A DNA stretch of 20,814 nucleotides from Bacteroidales bacterium (lineage in GTDB: Bacteria > Bacteroidota > Bacteroidia > Bacteroidales > VadinHA17). The stretch covers positions 1 to 20,814 of the forward strand of contig WFRO01000497.1 in NCBI GenBank assembly GCA_015486475.1, in the 5' to 3' direction. The notes under the pieces were generated by a model. It did not search any database. It saw only the letters and a list, made by a program, of their open reading frames with translations, and was not told the DNA's origin. The translations under genes and the position numbers were made by a program. This document shows positions 14,356 to 20,814 of the stretch, one piece after another; positions within the stretch are counted from its first letter, which is position 1, and every line of letters begins with the position of its first letter.

Positions 14356-15710
14356 TCGTTGTAGAGAAAAAACCACCTAAAGATCCGGATACTGCCATCC
14401 TGGAGCGGTTTCCCAAACAGGCCGGAGAAGGTCTGATGGGGAAGGTGCAGGCACGTGCCCTGGAGCAGTTCATGCGGTATGGTATCCCCGGGAAGAAGAA
14501 CGAGCGGTACAAATATACCGACGTGGCAGAGATCCTCGCAGAAGGATATCAGGCGGTGACGGCGCCGGAGCATCATGATTTCCGTATTGAGGAGATCTTC
14601 CGCTGCGACATACCGACATTGAACACATGGGTGTTCACGGTGCTGAACGGTTTCTACTTTGAGAAAGAAGATCATCTGCAGGAGCTCCCCGGCGGCGTGC
14701 TGGCGGGTGGCTTGCGGCAGGCGGTGCGGGAGCGTCCCGACCTGGTGGAGCCTTATCTGGATCGTTATGCCTCGGAATCCTCTGACGGGCTGGCCGCCCT
14801 GAACAGGTCTTTTGCCGCAGATGGTTTTTTCCTTTATGTGCCGGACAATGCCGTCATGGAGAAACCGGTGCAGGTGATCAACCTGATCCGCAGTGACCGG
14901 GAAGTGATGGTACAGCCCCGCAGCCTGGTGATCCTGGGGAAGAATGCGCAGGGAGGACTCCTGATCTGCGATCATGCCCTGACGGAGAAGCGTGTGCTCT
15001 CCAACGCGGTCAAGGAGTTTTATGTCGGTGAGAACAGCTCGCTGGAGATCACACGTCTGCAGAACGAACACAATTCGATGAGCGATATCTCGCATTATTT
15101 TGTGCATCAGGGACGTAACAGCCGTGTGACCTCCACCATGATCTCCCTGCATGGGGGGATGATCCGCAACAATCTGGATGTGAAACTCAACGGAGAGGGT
15201 GCGGAAAACCATGCCCTGGGACTTTTTCTCTCCGACAGGGAGCAGCACATGGACCATTCCCTGTTCATTGATCATGCCGCTCCCCACTGCACCAGCACAC
15301 AGACTTACAAAGGGGTGCTGGATGATGAGGCTGAGGGGGCTTTTGAAGGGAAGATCCTCGTGCGGCCGGGAGCCCAGAAAACAGAAGCTTACCAGGTGAA
15401 CAAGAATATACTGCTGAAAGATACGGCACGGATGAACACCAAGCCCCAGCTGGAGATCTATGCGGACGATGTGAAATGTACCCACGGGGCCACGGTGGGG
15501 CAGCTGGATACGGAATCCTTGTTCTACCTGCGTTCCCGCGGTATCCCTGAGTATGAGGCCCGTATGTTGCTGATGTATGCCTTTGCCCATGAGGTGATCC
15601 GCGAGATAAAGATCGATCCGCTGCGCGACAGGATACGCGAGCTGGTGGACCGCAGGCTCCGCGGAGAGCTGCCCCGCTGCCATACCTGTTTTGTTGATTA
15701 CCAAAAATAA
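14352..15710 (+). CDS. sufD: Fe-S assembly scaffold subunit SufD
   Basis: 452 residues, normal for the family. It pairs with SufB to form the cluster-building interface and contributes to iron acquisition. Features: GIPGKKNERYKYTDVAEI near the N-terminus (about 45-62, the GxPxxxxExWKYT-like SufD hallmark), the LFLSDREQHMDHSLFIDHAAPHCTSTQTYKGVL segment, FEGKILVRPGAQKTEAYQVNKNILL, and VKCTHGATVGQLD with C376 and H378, the latter matching the functional H360 of E. coli SufD. It starts at ATG 14352 inside the end of sufC. The last residues include a CHTC pair (443-446 region) whose role I do not know. sufS follows after 11 nt. Confidence 0.96.
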   Translation: MIVVEKKPPKDPDTAILERFPKQAGEGLMGKVQARALEQFMRYGIPGKKNERYKYTDVAEILAEGYQAVTAPEHHDFRIEEIFRCDIPTLNTWVFTVLNGFYFEKEDHLQELPGGVLAGGLRQAVRERPDLVEPYLDRYASESSDGLAALNRSFAADGFFLYVPDNAVMEKPVQVINLIRSDREVMVQPRSLVILGKNAQGGLLICDHALTEKRVLSNAVKEFYVGENSSLEITRLQNEHNSMSDISHYFVHQGRNSRVTSTMISLHGGMIRNNLDVKLNGEGAENHALGLFLSDREQHMDHSLFIDHAAPHCTSTQTYKGVLDDEAEGAFEGKILVRPGAQKTEAYQVNKNILLKDTARMNTKPQLEIYADDVKCTHGATVGQLDTESLFYLRSRGIPEYEARMLLMYAFAHEVIREIKIDPLRDRIRELVDRRLRGELPRCHTCFVDYQK

Positions 15711-15721
15711 CCTGCATAATT

Positions 15722-16939
15722 ATGTTGGATATTCAAAAAATAAGAAAAGACTTCCCGATCCTGGATCAGCAGGTGTATGGCAAGCCTTTGGTCTATCTCG
15801 ACAACGGTGCCACCACTCAGAAGCCCCGGGTGGTACTGGAGACCATTGAAAGGTTGTATGACCGGGAGAACAGCAATGTACACCGCGGAGGACATCATCT
15901 CAGTGTGATCACCACCGAGCATTATGAAGCGGCCCGCGAGACGGTGAGACAGTTTATCCATGCTGCCCATGCCCATGAGATCATTTTCACCCACGGGACC
16001 ACCTCTTCCATCAATGCGGTGGCTTTCTCCTTCGGCGAGAAATATGTCCGGGCCGGCGATGAGATCCTGCTGACGGAGATGGAACATCATGCCAATATCG
16101 TGCCCTGGCAGATGTTGTGCGAACGCAAAGGAGCCAGTCTCAAGGTGATCCCTGTCAATGAGGCCGGGGAGCTGCGGCTGGAGACCCTGGATACGCTGAT
16201 CACGGAAAAAACGCGTCTGCTGGCCGTGACCCAGGTGTCCAATGTGCTGGGGACGGTCAATCCGGTAAAGGAGATCGTAGAGATCGCCCATCGTCACGGT
16301 GTGCCCGTACTCGTGGACGGTGCCCAGGGGATACAGCATGAGATCACCGATGTGACGGACATGGATTGTGACTTCTATGTTTTCTCCGGGCACAAGATCT
16401 ACGGGCCTACCGGCATAGGCGTCTTGTATGGAAAGGAGAAATGGCTGGAGGAGATGCCTCCTTACCAGGGCGGCGGCGACATGATCAAGAAGGTGACCTT
16501 CGAGAAGACCATTTACGAGGATCTGCCACTGAAATTCGAGGCAGGGACCATGAACTATATCGGTGCGATCGGCCTGGCCACGGCCCTGGATTATCTCCGC
16601 GATCTGGGTCTGGAAAATATCATGGCGTGGGAGCAGGAGTTGCTGGACTATGCCACTGCCCGGCTGAAGGAGGTGCCTGAGCTGAAAATTTACGGCAATT
16701 CGTCGCATAAAACAGCGATCCTTTCTTTCCTTATCGGGGACCTCCATCACTCTGATGTGGGCACACTCCTCGATAAGCTGGGGGTAGCTGTACGCACGGG
16801 GCATCACTGTGCCCAGCCGCTGTGTGATCATTACGGCATCGCCGGGACCGTGAGAGCTTCTTTTACATTTTACAATACCAAAGAAGAAGCGGACTGGCTG
16901 TTGAATAGTTTATTGAGAATTGTTGAAATGTTAAAATAA
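15722..16939 (+). CDS. sufS: Cysteine desulfurase SufS
   Basis: 405 residues, a class-V aminotransferase-fold PLP enzyme that takes sulfur from cysteine and passes it as persulfide to SufE. PLP lysine K225 in FSGHKIYGPTGIG; catalytic C363 in RTGHHCAQPL, in the short-loop arrangement of SufS (type II) enzymes, which need SufE for good activity. The YLDNGATTQKP start, TEMEHHANIVPW, VTQVSNVLGTVNPV and LVDGAQGIQH are all typical. ATG 15722 lies 11 nt after sufD. The next gene is its partner sufE, consistent with the type II call. Confidence 0.97.
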   Translation: MLDIQKIRKDFPILDQQVYGKPLVYLDNGATTQKPRVVLETIERLYDRENSNVHRGGHHLSVITTEHYEAARETVRQFIHAAHAHEIIFTHGTTSSINAVAFSFGEKYVRAGDEILLTEMEHHANIVPWQMLCERKGASLKVIPVNEAGELRLETLDTLITEKTRLLAVTQVSNVLGTVNPVKEIVEIAHRHGVPVLVDGAQGIQHEITDVTDMDCDFYVFSGHKIYGPTGIGVLYGKEKWLEEMPPYQGGGDMIKKVTFEKTIYEDLPLKFEAGTMNYIGAIGLATALDYLRDLGLENIMAWEQELLDYATARLKEVPELKIYGNSSHKTAILSFLIGDLHHSDVGTLLDKLGVAVRTGHHCAQPLCDHYGIAGTVRASFTFYNTKEEADWLLNSLLRIVEMLK

Positions 16940-16971
16940 GGGAACCCTTTCCCTTTCTAAAACAAAAGGTT

Positions 16972-17394
16972 ATGAGCATTCAGGATATCCAGGAAGAGAT
17001 CGTTGAAGAGTTCAGTGTCTATGACGACTGGATGGACAAGTACAATTACCTTATCGAGCTGGGGAAAGATCTGCCCCCCATCGATCCGAAGTATAAAACC
17101 GACCAGTACCTGATCGAGGGGTGTACTTCGCGGGTATGGCTGCATGCCGGGCTGGACCGGGAGGGGAAGATGGTCCTTACCGCCGACAGTGATGCCATTA
17201 TCACGCGGGGGATCATCGCGCTGCTGATACGCGTTTTCTCCGGCCACACCCCCGAAGAGGTGAAAAATGCAGATACCGCTTTTCTGGACCGCATAGGTCT
17301 GCAGGAACATCTTTCGCCCACCCGGGCCAACGGACTGGCCTCGATGGTCAGGCAGATCAGGATGTATGCAGTGGCCTTGTCGGCCCAAAAATAA
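16972..17394 (+). CDS. sufE: Sulfur acceptor protein SufE
   Basis: A 140-residue small protein that accepts persulfide sulfur from SufS and transfers it to SufB. The acceptor cysteine is C51 in the conserved LIEGCTSRVWL, the same number as in E. coli SufE. The family end, GLASMVRQIR, is present. It begins 32 nt after sufS at ATG 16972, preceded by A-rich sequence (AAAACAAAAGGTT), and is followed after 14 nt by the DUF59 gene. All are on the same strand and probably in one transcript. Confidence 0.96.
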   Translation: MSIQDIQEEIVEEFSVYDDWMDKYNYLIELGKDLPPIDPKYKTDQYLIEGCTSRVWLHAGLDREGKMVLTADSDAIITRGIIALLIRVFSGHTPEEVKNADTAFLDRIGLQEHLSPTRANGLASMVRQIRMYAVALSAQK

Positions 17395-17408
17395 AAAACG
17401 ATAGTACT

Positions 17409-17741
17409 ATGAGTGAAGAGAAAAAAGTGGATACTTTTGAGCTGGAGACAAAGATCGTAGCTACTCTGAAGAATATCTACGATCCGGAAATACCTGCCGT
17501 CAACATTTATGATCTGGGGCTTATCTACGAGATCGATGTGAAAGAGGACGGCCGGGTGATGGTGAAGATGACACTTACAGCTCCCAACTGTCCCATTGCC
17601 GATCAGATCCTCAACGATGTGAAACAGCAGATCGAGGCGATCCCCGGGGTGAAAGAGCTGGACCTGGTACTCACTTTCGATCCGCCGTGGGACAAGAGCA
17701 TGATGTCGGAAGAGGCTATGCTGATGCTGGGGATGCTGTAG
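17409..17741 (+). CDS. MIP18/DUF59 family Fe-S assembly factor (SufT-like)
   Basis: 110 residues of the DUF59/MIP18 family, which helps mature or deliver Fe-S clusters. The family core is intact: IYDPEIPAVNIYDLGLIYEI (about 23-42) and LTAPNCPIADQI with the conserved Cys at 61, then the LVLTFDPPWDKSMMSEEA strand-helix near the C-terminus, where the DPPW motif is characteristic. It is the last gene of the suf operon, 14 nt after sufE. Because of this position it would be annotated as a SUF-system DUF59 protein; calling it SufT proper is less safe since the N-terminal extension of B. subtilis/staphylococcal type SufT is not evident. A heptad array begins 3 nt after the stop. Confidence 0.92.
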   Translation: MSEEKKVDTFELETKIVATLKNIYDPEIPAVNIYDLGLIYEIDVKEDGRVMVKMTLTAPNCPIADQILNDVKQQIEAIPGVKELDLVLTFDPPWDKSMMSEEAMLMLGML

Positions 17742-17744
17742 GAA

Positions 17745-17779
17745 GTTCGAATGTCGAATGTCGAATGATGAACGACGAA
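17745..17779 (+). repeat. Heptad GAA array after the suf operon
   Basis: Five exact-register units (GTTCGAA, TGTCGAA twice, TGATGAA, CGACGAA), starting 3 nt after the stop of the DUF59 gene, on the sense strand of that gene. Every unit ends in GAA. No intrinsic terminator is present here, although the operon ends at this point. Confidence 0.9.
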
Positions 17780-17928
17780 CGGGCCTGCCCCTCTGACTCA
17801 TTGAAGGAGGAAACCCAATACAAAAGTTCCTGAGCTTGCCCACACGGCCAGGTCGATGGATATTGACAGATCGATAAGTGGGCGGACATCCCCTTTAGGG
17901 GACCGAGGGGGTGTGAGGGAAAAGGGAA
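17780..17928. other. Non-coding, structured spacer between two heptad arrays
   Basis: No credible ORF. Two features are visible: GCCCAC (17838-17843) pairs with GTGGGC (17878-17883) and, inside it, TCGAT (17853-17857) pairs with ATCGA (17870-17874), making a possible long stem with an asymmetric loop; and a GC-rich palindromic element follows at 17886-17914. An SD-like AAGGAGG at about 17804 leads to nothing. It may be an insertion into an originally continuous heptad array. Confidence 0.5.
17886..17914. repeat. REP-like palindromic element
   Basis: ACATCCCC (17886-17893) is complementary, with one G-T pair, to GGGGGTGT (17907-17914), and an alternative inner hairpin CCCC-TTTA-GGGG (17890-17901) competes with it. 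The sequence resembles the GGTCCCCT-type palindromes I recall from intergenic regions of environmental Bacteroidota, but I cannot confirm family membership. Confidence 0.45.
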
Positions 17929-18046
17929 GTTCGAAGGTCGAATGTTGAACGACGAATGAGGGAGAGGGAAGAGGAAGTTCGAATGTCGAATGATGAATGA
18001 CGAACGACGAATGAAGAGGGTTGAAGGTCGAAGGATGAAAGTTTGA
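17929..18046 (+). repeat. Heptad GAA array running up to the queG start codon
   Basis: About 16 units, with only two small register slips (near 17971-17976 and at 18040). Most end in GAA: GTTCGAA, GGTCGAA, TGTTGAA, CGACGAA, then from 17977 GTTCGAA, TGTCGAA, TGATGAA, TGACGAA, CGACGAA, and later GGTTGAA, GGTCGAA, GGATGAA, GTTTGAA. The last unit directly supplies the A of the queG ATG at 18047. Some units are the same as in the array after the suf operon. Confidence 0.9.
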
Positions 18047-18973
18047 ATGTTATCTCCCGGAGAGTTATCTGAATATATTAAGGCGAAGGCCCTGGAGACG
18101 GGGTTTGATGCCTGTGGCATTGTCAGGGCGGAGCCGCTGGAGGAAGAACGCTCCCGTCTCCTCACCTGGCTGATGGAGGGCTACCATGCGGGGATGGACT
18201 ACATGGCCCGCAACACTGAAAAACGTCTCGATCCTGCCCGGCTTGTTCCCGGCGCCAGGAGCATCATCGTGGTTCTGTTGAACTATTATCCCGGCGATGA
18301 TATTTATGACAAAGGGGACGATATCCCCCGCATTTCACGCTATGCCCCTGGCCGGGACTACCACAAGGTGATAAAGAAAAAGCTGAATGGCCTGCTGACG
18401 TGGATCAACGAAGAGCTGACGCCGGCGAAAGGACGTGCTTTTGTCGATTCGGCGCCGGTGCTGGAACGTGCCTGGGCGGTGCGGGCGGGTCTGGGCTGGA
18501 CCGGGAAGAACAGCCTGCTGGTCACAAAAAAAGGATCCTGGTTTTTTCTGGGTGAGCTGATCCTCGACCTGGAGCTGGCGTATGATGAGGACGAGGTGAA
18601 GGATCACTGCGGCAGCTGCACCCGCTGTGTGGAGGCTTGTCCCACACAGGCCATCCTGCCCAACCGCACGGTCGATGCCGGCCGCTGTATCTCTTACTGG
18701 ACCATCGAATACAAAGGGAAGGACTTCCCTGCCGAAGCGCCGGAAGACCTGAATGGATGGGTCTTCGGCTGTGATATATGCCAGGAGGTGTGCCCCTGGA
18801 ATCGCAAAGCCCCTCTCCACCAGGTTCCCGATTTTCTTCCTGATGAACGACGTCTGTCTCTCACCCGTGACGACTGGGAGAAAATGACCGAAGAGGAGTT
18901 CAAAGACCTGTTTGCCGGTACCCCCGTGATGCGAACAGGACTGGAGAGAATGAAAAGGAATGTCGAACGTTGA
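18047..18973 (+). CDS. queG: Epoxyqueuosine reductase QueG
   Basis: 308 residues. A cobalamin-dependent, two-[4Fe-4S] enzyme that reduces epoxyqueuosine to queuosine in tRNA wobble position 34, the last step of queuosine synthesis. Cys motifs: CGSCTRCVEACP (188-198), C214, and CDICQEVCP (242-249). The catalytic Asp is D134 in AFVDSAPVLERAWAV, followed by AGLGWTGKNSLL. The E. coli C-terminal HEAT-like extension is absent, the short form common in Bacteroidota. ATG 18047 is the only plausible start and gives a normal N-terminus (MLSPGELSEYIKAKAL). It is unusual in lying directly at the end of a heptad array, without any visible SD or promoter. The last four codons also lie in a second array. 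Confidence 0.96.
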   Translation: MLSPGELSEYIKAKALETGFDACGIVRAEPLEEERSRLLTWLMEGYHAGMDYMARNTEKRLDPARLVPGARSIIVVLLNYYPGDDIYDKGDDIPRISRYAPGRDYHKVIKKKLNGLLTWINEELTPAKGRAFVDSAPVLERAWAVRAGLGWTGKNSLLVTKKGSWFFLGELILDLELAYDEDEVKDHCGSCTRCVEACPTQAILPNRTVDAGRCISYWTIEYKGKDFPAEAPEDLNGWVFGCDICQEVCPWNRKAPLHQVPDFLPDERRLSLTRDDWEKMTEEEFKDLFAGTPVMRTGLERMKRNVER

Positions 18974-19026
18974 ACGATGATCGACGAACGGGAACTTTTT
19001 TGTTCGTCATTCGCCATTCATCGTTC
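18961..19026. repeat. Head-to-head heptad arrays between queG and amrS, forming an inverted repeat
   Basis: On +, units TGTCGAA, CGTTGAA, CGATGAT, CGACGAA (18961-18988) overlap the end of queG. On -, units CGATGAA, TGGCGAA, TGACGAA follow the stop of amrS directly. Because they face each other they can pair: GAACGAT (18972-18978) with ATCGTTC (19020-19026) and GACGAAC (18983-18989) with GTTCGTC (19002-19008), leaving a loop that contains TTTTTT. This could act as a weak two-way terminator. Confidence 0.8.
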
Positions 19027-20160
19027 TTACTTCCATACTCCTGGAATTTCTTCCCCGCAATATTCGCACTTACCGTCCTTGATGTGATTTTGGGTGATCA
19101 GGTAACCCTTACGCTCAATGAGGAGCTTGTGGCATTTGGGGCAGTAGGTATTCTCATAATCACCCCCCGGTACGTTGCCGATATATACGAATTTGATGCC
19201 GGCTTTCAGGGCGATCTCGCGGGCTTTCTCCAGCGTGGAGAGAGGTGTGGGAGGCAGTTGGGTGAGCTTGTAGTCGGGATGGAACCGGGAGAAGTGCAGG
19301 GGGTAGTTGTAGAGGTCGTTGTCATAGAGCCAGTCGCACATCCTTTTGATCATATCCAGGTCGTCGGTCCATTCAGGGACGATCAGGTTGGTGATCTCCA
19401 GCCACACCCCTTCTTCGTGGAAGATCTTCAGTCCGTCCAGGACGGGCTGCAGCTTGCCGGCGTTAAGTTTCATGTAGATGGCATCGCTAAAGGATTTCAG
19501 GTCGATGTTGGCGGCGTCGATCACCTGACATAGCTCCCGCAGGGGTTTTTCATGGATGTACCCGGCCGACACCAGGATGTTGCGTATTCCTTCCTGCCGG
19601 GCCAGTTTGGAGGTGTCGAGGGTGTATTCATAGAAGGTGACGGGTTCGGAATAGGTGTAGGCGATGGATTCACACTTGTATTTTTTGGCGTTCTCCACCA
19701 CTTTGTCGGGCATCATATCGAAGTTGCGCGTCTCTTTGGGAGATTTCTGGGAGATGGTCCAGTTCTGACAGTTGAGGCAGGCCAGGTTGCAGCCGGCGGT
19801 GGCTATCGAGAAAGCCCTGCTGCCGGGGAGGAAATGGTTCAGCGGCTTTTTCTCCACGGGGTCGACATGTACGGCACAGGGGTTGCCATAGGCCATGGTG
19901 TACAAGGTGCCTCCTATGTTCACCCGGTTGCGGCAGTCGCTCCACTCACCTTCTTTCAGTGTACATTCGTTGGGACAGATCAGGCAGCGCACGCCGCGTG
20001 GTGTCTCGGTCTGGTACATGGCCACCTTGCTCCATTTCCACGGTTTCTCTTTGGTGCCGGGGAGGAACGGCCGTATCCCGAAACTGTTCAGGCTCATCAT
20101 CCCCCCGGTGGCGGCCAGGCTTATCTTCAGGAAATCCCTTTTGTTCATCTTTCTTGCCAT
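19027..20160 (-). CDS. amrS: Radical-SAM protein of the AmmeMemoRadiSam (AmrS/PflX-like) family with Tat-like signal
   Basis: 377 residues. The radical-SAM cluster motif CNLACLNCQNW (C124, C128, C131) follows AFSIATAG, as in PflA-activase-like COG1180 proteins. Upstream is a cysteine-rich segment RCLICPNECTLKEGEWSDC (C59, C62, C66, C76), and at the C-terminus CPKC (340-343) and CEYC (365-368) form a probable zinc ribbon. Residues 6-30 (NKRDFLKISLAATGGMM) look like a Tat signal with Lys-Arg instead of Arg-Arg. The physiological reaction of this family is not established. I expect AMMECR1 and Memo partners, but none lies in the window. ATG 20160 is fixed by an AGGAGGT site 6 nt upstream. The upstream membrane-protein gene is 75 nt away and may be co-transcribed. 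Confidence 0.88.
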   Translation of the reverse strand: MARKMNKRDFLKISLAATGGMMSLNSFGIRPFLPGTKEKPWKWSKVAMYQTETPRGVRCLICPNECTLKEGEWSDCRNRVNIGGTLYTMAYGNPCAVHVDPVEKKPLNHFLPGSRAFSIATAGCNLACLNCQNWTISQKSPKETRNFDMMPDKVVENAKKYKCESIAYTYSEPVTFYEYTLDTSKLARQEGIRNILVSAGYIHEKPLRELCQVIDAANIDLKSFSDAIYMKLNAGKLQPVLDGLKIFHEEGVWLEITNLIVPEWTDDLDMIKRMCDWLYDNDLYNYPLHFSRFHPDYKLTQLPPTPLSTLEKAREIALKAGIKFVYIGNVPGGDYENTYCPKCHKLLIERKGYLITQNHIKDGKCEYCGEEIPGVWK

Positions 20161-20166
20161 GGTTTT

Positions 20167-20173
20167 ACCTCCT
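20167..20173 (-). promoter_or_regulatory. Strong Shine-Dalgarno site before the radical-SAM gene
   Basis: The minus strand reads AGGAGGT at 20173-20167, 6 nt before ATG 20160. It supports the longer N-terminus that includes the Tat-like signal, rather than the ATG at 20148. Upstream, minus-strand TAATTTG at about 20203-20209 is a weak -7-like box. Confidence 0.75.
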
Positions 20174-20235
20174 TTCCATCCGTGCTTTTTTCCCGTTCTC
20201 CCAAATTATAAAAAATCTGAACAGGTTGTACTTTT

Positions 20236-20814
20236 TCATCCCGTGATCTTTTTCCGGCGCAACAGCAGGTAGATCACCGAGAGCAAACTTGCAAAGGTGA
20301 TCAGCAAGGCTGTGCCTCGGATCCCTTCGAGGGGCAGGAGGAGTGCAGCCACGGAGAGCGCTCCCAGAGCGCCTCCGGCCAGGTCGGCGCTGTAAAGCGA
20401 GGAGGCCGTATGTGAAGCCTCTCCTCTGCGCAGGGTGCTTCCCAGCGAGAACAGACGGCCGGTGAGATAAGCAAAGGAAAAGGTGTATAACAGTAACAGG
20501 CCTTCGCCGGGAGCAGTGGCGGTAATGGAACGCAACAATATCACCAGCAGGGGCAGGGTGGCTGCGGCCAGGGCTATCAGCAGGCCGGTGCCCGTAAATC
20601 TTTTAAAGGGGGAGAGATGTGAGAGGCCGGAGAGAGGCAGAGGATAGCGCGCTCCCACAGCGATGCCGGCCATAAAGAGGGTGATGAGGATGCCCGTCAT
20701 CAGATAGACATAACCGTAAATGATCTGGAAGATGAAAAGCAGCAACATCTCCACCGCCGAGGCGGCAAAACCGGCGGTAAAGATCCCCACAGCCACAGGC
20801 CCCGACCGCAGCAG
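20236..20814 (-). CDS. Membrane protein, fused MFS/spermidine-synthase-like, C-terminal part
   Basis: The frame is open to the window edge, so 192 C-terminal residues are seen and the start is missing (a GTG at 20796 is internal). About five to six hydrophobic segments: VGIFTAGFAASAVEMLLLFIFQ followed by YGYVYLMTGILITLFMAGIAVGA, then FTGTGLLIALAAATLPLLVILL, LLLLYTFSFAYLTGRLF, ADLAGGALGALSVAALLLPL and TALLITFASLLSVIYLLL, ending in the positive tail RRKKITG. The pattern QIIYGYVYxxxGxLIxxFMAGxAxG and LYSADLAGGALGAL resembles the membrane part of fused MFS/spermidine-synthase proteins. The methyltransferase-like domain would be outside the window, so the catalytic function is untested. It is encoded directly upstream of the radical-SAM gene on the same strand. 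Confidence 0.6.
   Translation of the reverse strand: MLRSGPVAVGIFTAGFAASAVEMLLLFIFQIIYGYVYLMTGILITLFMAGIAVGARYPLPLSGLSHLSPFKRFTGTGLLIALAAATLPLLVILLRSITATAPGEGLLLLYTFSFAYLTGRLFSLGSTLRRGEASHTASSLYSADLAGGALGALSVAALLLPLEGIRGTALLITFASLLSVIYLLLRRKKITG

Noticed and set aside
14211..15704. 497-residue ORF on - opposite sufD
   Set aside because: Antisense shadow; sufD has correct length, motifs and operon overlap on +. High third-position GC leaves few antisense stops.
17929..18046. Small ORF or leader peptide upstream of queG
   Set aside because: The heptad structure places stops in all frames; nothing longer than a few codons is open.

Overview
The window is a 20.8-kb piece of a chromosome from a member of the Bacteroidota, probably a Bacteroidales/Marinilabiliales-like lineage (order inferred, not shown). 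The phylum call rests on the C-terminus of the type IX secretion translocon protein SprA, a fused LpxC-FabZ protein, promoters of the TTG-N20-TAnnTTTG type instead of the usual -35/-10, mostly SD-less A-rich leaders, and the rimP-nusA-infB and HD-lpxD-lpxC/fabZ-lpxA gene orders. All genes look like core or housekeeping genes. I see no tRNA, rRNA, CRISPR array, transposase or phage gene.

Layout. 1-741 (+): 3' end of sprA. 839-1219 (+): gcvH, followed by a bidirectional hairpin terminator shared with the convergent infB. 1291-5837 (-): rimP-nusA-infB, the translation/transcription factor operon, with a good promoter before rimP, a second one directly before infB, and a perfect 21-nt palindrome in the rimP leader. 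6019-10628 (+): HD-domain phosphohydrolase, lpxD, lpxC/fabZ fusion, lpxA, i.e. the first acylation and deacetylation steps of lipid A synthesis plus the fatty-acid dehydratase that competes for the same 3-hydroxyacyl-ACP. 10687-11742 (-): thiL, convergent with lpxA. 11861-17741 (+): the SUF iron-sulfur assembly operon sufB-sufC-sufD-sufS-sufE-DUF59. 18047-18973 (+): queG, an Fe-S/cobalamin enzyme of queuosine synthesis. 19027-20160 (-): a radical-SAM protein of the AmrS family with a Tat-like signal. 20236-20814 (-): C-terminal part of a multi-pass membrane protein of the fused MFS/spermidine-synthase type, cut by the window edge.

Functional links. The suf operon supplies the clusters needed by queG (two 4Fe-4S) and by the radical-SAM enzyme downstream. 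The lipid A block and sprA both serve the outer envelope.

The most unusual content is between the genes. Several intergenic regions are built from degenerate 7-nt units (consensus roughly nnYGAAn) that stay in strict 7-nt register, sometimes for more than 100 nt. Each array starts within a few bases of a stop codon, or slightly inside the gene, and its GAA-rich strand is always the sense strand of the gene that has just ended (sufB, DUF59, queG, amrS, thiL). They occupy the places where intrinsic terminators would be expected, encode the last residues of ThiL and QueG, and run up to the start codon of queG. Between sufB and sufC this grades without a gap from a 14-nt tandem array through heptads into a 22-nt tandem array, splitting the operon with about 250 nt of pure repeat. 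I know no described element that matches this exactly. Heptameric STRR repeats of cyanobacteria are the closest analogy.
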